A stretch of DNA of 7,970 bases. Source: Helicobacter sp. (GTDB taxonomy: Bacteria; Campylobacterota; Campylobacteria; Campylobacterales; Helicobacteraceae). The position numbers and the translations under genes were made by a program. Below the pieces are notes generated by a model. It made no database searches. It was not told the DNA's origin and saw only the letters and a program-made list of their open reading frames with translations. The DNA is taken from positions 1 to 7,970 of the forward strand of contig JARHZY010000146.1 in assembly GCA_029264655.1 (NCBI GenBank), written 5' to 3'. Within the stretch, counting starts at the first letter, position 1; the number at the start of each line of letters is the position of its first letter. Shown here piece by piece: positions 5,798-7,970 of the stretch.

Positions 5798-6680
5798 GCG
5801 TTAAATCACTAGTAGGCAACAATCTGCGATTTGCCACAGCACAAACAAAATCACGCACTTCATCACTTGAAACAACAATATTTCGTTTTTTAGGTTCATT
5901 GACACTATACAAAAAACCAACAAAATATCCGCTTGCATTAAAAAGTGGTAATCCATGTATAGCACTATGTTTTTGGATATTTGCAATACTTGCAGATTTA
6001 TAGTGCAGTGCATTATTTTCTGTTACAAATGGAAACAATACATGATCTTGACGGCTTAGCACAGTGCTTTTTAATGCACCTCCATAAATTGGGGTAAAAT
6101 AATGCAAATTGATACGCTGATGGTAAAAACTCTCTGAACGCGTATTGCAATAAATATCTGTATAGTTTTCAGCACGTAACAACGAAAGTTTAGAATCTGT
6201 TGCACGCAAACGCAACATGGCAAAACACATAAGTGATTTACTTGAATCATCTTGCATCTTTGCCATAACATTACGCAAATAGGCACCATCTTCATTCATT
6301 AAATCCGCAGCAGCAAGAATATAACCATCTTTTAATAAGATTCCATAACCTTGTTTTTGCACACCATTATCAAAAAGTGCGGTAAGCAATGTGATAGAAT
6401 ATAAAAAACTTCTTCTTTGTGCCCCAAGTGCAGGCATAGCCCCACTTGCAAGAAAACCACCTTGTGGTTGTTGTATCTTTTGTGTTGTTTGTGGTCTAGC
6501 ATGTTTATTATTATTGCCTTTATGAGTGTTATTGGTATGAGAACCTGTCATTTGTGTTGTGCCACTTTGGGCACAGCCATATAAATCATCACAATCACCA
6601 AAACCATCAGCATAAAGCGGTAAATACAATATACCCAACAATAATATAATAGGCACAAAACGTGGAACAAAAACAAGCAT
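5763..6680 (-). CDS. Exported trypsin-fold protein lacking catalytic residues
   Basis: The 305-residue product starts with a signal peptide (about 1-24, ending LPLYADG). A low-complexity Thr/Asn/Gln/His-rich linker (about 38-75) follows, then a domain from about 90 that resembles chymotrypsin-like serine peptidases. GYGILLKDGYILAAADLM (111-128) matches the usual 'GSGV.....YILTNAHVV' segment, but Asp126 stands where the catalytic His should be. HGLPLFNASGYFVGFLYS (242-259) matches 'GNSGGPLFN..G.VVGI', with His242 in place of the catalytic Ser. The protein is therefore probably a pseudopeptidase with a binding or scaffold role. Six cysteines (30, 36, 152, 178, 280, 297) may form disulfides in the periplasm. 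ATG 6680 has GGAG close upstream. It is the first gene of the minus-strand operon, overlapping or abutting the zinc-ribbon gene. The fold assignment is by eye and moderate. Confidence 0.7.
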   Translation of the reverse strand: MLVFVPRFVPIILLLGILYLPLYADGFGDCDDLYGCAQSGTTQMTGSHTNNTHKGNNNKHARPQTTQKIQQPQGGFLASGAMPALGAQRRSFLYSITLLTALFDNGVQKQGYGILLKDGYILAAADLMNEDGAYLRNVMAKMQDDSSKSLMCFAMLRLRATDSKLSLLRAENYTDIYCNTRSESFYHQRINLHYFTPIYGGALKSTVLSRQDHVLFPFVTENNALHYKSASIANIQKHSAIHGLPLFNASGYFVGFLYSVNEPKKRNIVVSSDEVRDFVCAVANRRLLPTSDLTRACTKNNIPIK

Positions 6681-6711
6681 ACTTACTCCAAAATATTACT
6701 TTTAATCTTAA

Positions 6712-6717
6712 ATTATA
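6712..6717 (-). promoter_or_regulatory. -10 box of the minus-strand envelope operon
   Basis: On the minus strand this is a perfect TATAAT about 32 bases before ATG 6680, placing the transcript start near 6705. No clear -35 is visible. It lies back to back with the cyclophilin promoter. Confidence 0.55.
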
Positions 6718-6750
6718 ACATTAAATCTTGAAATTTATTGGCAAAATTGC

Positions 6751-6756
6751 TAGAAT
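6751..6756 (+). promoter_or_regulatory. Extended -10 box of the cyclophilin gene
   Basis: TAGAAT is preceded by TGC, an extended -10 arrangement (TGN plus hexamer). A start near 6763 gives a leader of about 32 bases before ATG 6795. A competing TATACC lies further downstream at 6774-6779 but would leave very little leader. Confidence 0.45.
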
Positions 6757-6794
6757 ATTATTTATTTTTTATTATACCATATAGGGAGAAAACA

Positions 6795-7301
6795 ATGGAA
6801 CAACTCAAAGAATATAATATCGTTGCAGAAGAATTGCAAAAACTACAATACGCCATTATCACGACAAGTAAAGGTGTTATGTATGTGAAGCTTTTTCCCG
6901 ATAATGCACCACAAACAGTAAGTAACTTTGCCGCACTTGCAAATAGTGGGTTTTATGATAATCTTAATTTCCACCGCGTTATTGCAGGTTTTATGGCACA
7001 AGGTGGTTGCCCAAAAGGTGATGGCACAGGTGGTCCGGGCTATAGGATTAAATGTGAGCTTACCAATAATCCAAATAAACATAATAGGGGCACTTTATCA
7101 ATGGCACATGCAGGGCGAAATACTGGAGGTAGCCAATTCTTTATTTGCTTTGCACCACAGCCACACCTAGATGGTGAGCATACTGCGTTTGGACGCATTC
7201 CTGTTAATCAAAGAACAAGTTATCAGGTTTTAGATTCCTTACAACAAGGCGATATTATCCAAAGCATTCGTGTAGTTGAAACATTACCAGAAGATGAATA
7301 A
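6795..7301 (+). CDS. ppiB: Cyclophilin-type peptidyl-prolyl cis-trans isomerase, cytosolic
   Basis: This enzyme speeds cis-trans isomerisation of peptide bonds before proline and helps protein folding. The start is ATG 6795, with GGGAG (6784-6788) 6 bases upstream; an in-frame TTG at 6738 would run through the promoter region. The 168-residue protein has no signal peptide, so it should act in the cytoplasm. Active-site motifs are in order: FHRV with Arg61, GFMAQGG (Met67, Gln69), the GDGTGGPGY loop (76-83), LSMAHAGRNTGGSQFFI (Gln114, Phe116) and PHLDGEHTAFG (Leu125, His129, Phe132). His129 replaces the tryptophan that binds cyclosporin in eukaryotic cyclophilins, as is normal in bacteria. An acidic tail (LPEDE) ends the protein. 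It appears monocistronic and divergent from the envelope operon. Confidence 0.94.
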   Translation: MEQLKEYNIVAEELQKLQYAIITTSKGVMYVKLFPDNAPQTVSNFAALANSGFYDNLNFHRVIAGFMAQGGCPKGDGTGGPGYRIKCELTNNPNKHNRGTLSMAHAGRNTGGSQFFICFAPQPHLDGEHTAFGRIPVNQRTSYQVLDSLQQGDIIQSIRVVETLPEDE

Positions 7302-7789
7302 TATGATAAAGTCTAATGAAACTCTATAAAATTATGAAGTATTATGTGTGTATGTTACTTAATGCTACTTAAATATTCACAGAAAATCTACACATAAATA
7401 AATACGTCTAAAACTAAACTTCCCAACAAAAGTAAGCAATAAAGCAATTGCTCTTGTGTGTGCTGTCATTATATATATTTTAAATAATCTAATCCCATTA
7501 TAATACCTATGAAAATAGTAAGATAAATTATAAAAAATATAATAAATAATATTTAATTATTATTAAATACAAAATGTTACAACATAGAAACTTCATATAT
7601 TGCAAATCATTTTTTAATAATATATATTAAGTAAAGCTATTTTATTGCTCTTTTGTTATAAGGATAAAAAATGGTAAAATATTGTGTAAAAAACGCATTT
7701 ATTATACCAATTAAATGCCACATATATTGAAATAATATAATTTTTAATTTTATTAATACTAAATTATTTAATTTATTGCTATAAAACAC
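7302..7789. other. AT-rich intergenic spacer
   Basis: No supportable gene lies in these 488 bases. There is a 47-base run without G or C (7523-7569), which contains the inverted repeat ATTTAAT-TATT-ATTAAAT (7551-7568), and a 29-base A/T-only run (7730-7758) ahead of the next promoter. A 10-bp palindrome AGCAATTGCT lies at 7443-7452. A 19-codon frame at 7671-7730 (MVKYCVKNAFIIPIKCHIY) has AGGA upstream but is too short to call. No clear terminator follows the cyclophilin gene. Confidence 0.5.
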
Positions 7790-7819
7790 TTGACAACAAA
7801 AAAATAAAAATGATATAAT
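7790..7819 (+). promoter_or_regulatory. Near-consensus sigma-70 promoter
   Basis: TTGACA (7790-7795) and TATAAT (7814-7819) are both perfect hexamers, 18 bases apart, and TGA before the -10 also makes it an extended -10. The start should be near 7826, giving a leader of about 26 bases with GGAG (7843-7846). A full -35 is unusual for this bacterial group. Confidence 0.8.
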
Positions 7820-7851
7820 GGGAATAGTTACTATATCAACTCGGAGAAATC

Positions 7852-7970
7852 ATGACAAAATATTTTAAAACTTTTCTTAGCATTACAGCATGCTATGCTT
7901 TATGTATTACAAATCTTAGTGCAAAGACAAAAGATGAAAAAGATAATACTATTATGTTAGATTCTGTAAA
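7852..7970 (+). CDS. Exported protein, possibly a TonB-dependent outer-membrane receptor (3' partial)
   Basis: Only the first 39 codons are in the window. ATG 7852 has a strong GGAG 5 bases upstream and a near-consensus promoter before that. The protein starts with a signal peptide (MTKYFKTFLSITACYALCIT, cleavage likely after Leu-Ser-Ala at 22-24). A charged Lys/Asp stretch follows, then DNTIMLDSV at the cut. In Helicobacter TonB-dependent receptors a 'LD.V.V.A' TonB-box-like segment commonly follows the signal peptide, so a receptor for iron, haem or another metal complex is the best guess. The long AT-rich upstream region would suit control by an iron regulator such as Fur, but no convincing operator could be assigned. 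Another type of exported protein remains possible. Confidence 0.6.
   Translation, partial: MTKYFKTFLSITACYALCITNLSAKTKDEKDNTIMLDSV

Noticed and set aside
7551..7568. Fur-box-like inverted repeat (ATTTAAT-TATT-ATTAAAT)
   Set aside because: It matches the TAATAATNATTATTA consensus only partly, lies over 200 bases upstream of the promoter, and such matches are common in pure A/T sequence.
7671..7730. 19-codon ORF with AGGA upstream (possible leader peptide)
   Set aside because: It ends before the strong promoter at 7790, so it would not be on the same transcript, and it is too short to support.

Overview
The window reads as chromosomal DNA of a low-GC Campylobacterota bacterium, most likely an enterohepatic Helicobacter. 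The reasons are the strong A/T bias, the protein-level look of DnaG, AguB and the cyclophilin, an Hcp/Sel1-like cysteine-paired repeat protein (a family expanded in Helicobacter), TATAAT-type promoters mostly without a clear -35, and a sigma-54-type promoter. The species cannot be fixed from the sequence alone.

Layout. (1) Bases 1-1228 are an AT-rich, gene-poor, apparently decaying region. They hold the tail of a hydrophobic protein entering from the left, a truncated and probably frameshifted gene at 132-340, weak traces of a broken reading frame on the minus strand, and a possible 24-codon ORF. (2) A 167-aa protein of unknown function (1229-1732, minus) has a good sigma-54 promoter and a hairpin directly after its stop. 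(3) A plus-strand group starts from a TATAAT promoter: an extremely acidic 51-aa protein (1889-2044), then an AguB-type N-carbamoylputrescine amidase (2068-3027). After an 83-bp gap with two palindromic elements comes DNA primase dnaG (3123-4778). (4) Convergent to dnaG is a three-gene minus-strand operon of envelope proteins (6680 down to 4826): a secreted trypsin-fold protein lacking recognisable catalytic residues, a small membrane-anchored zinc-ribbon protein, and a secreted Sel1/Hcp-like repeat protein. (5) Divergent from it is a cytosolic cyclophilin-type peptidyl-prolyl isomerase (6795-7301). (6) A 550-bp AT-rich spacer leads to a near-consensus promoter and the first 39 codons of an exported protein, possibly a TonB-dependent outer-membrane receptor, cut off by the window end.

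How the genes relate. aguB makes putrescine, and the acidic peptide encoded just upstream is probably co-transcribed with it. dnaG appears to be transcriptionally separated from aguB by an inverted repeat that overlaps a TATAAT box. The minus operon looks like an uncharacterised periplasmic/envelope module. Across the window the near-palindrome AGA(A/T)TCT, which contains a GANTC core, occurs 16 times by hand count, far above a composition-based expectation of about 2. It sits inside two of the strongest palindromic structures. No rRNA, tRNA, CRISPR array or insertion sequence was recognised. No complete novel multi-gene system is obvious; the least explained items are the 51-aa acidic protein, the sigma-54-controlled 167-aa protein and the catalytically degenerate protease-like protein with its operon partners.
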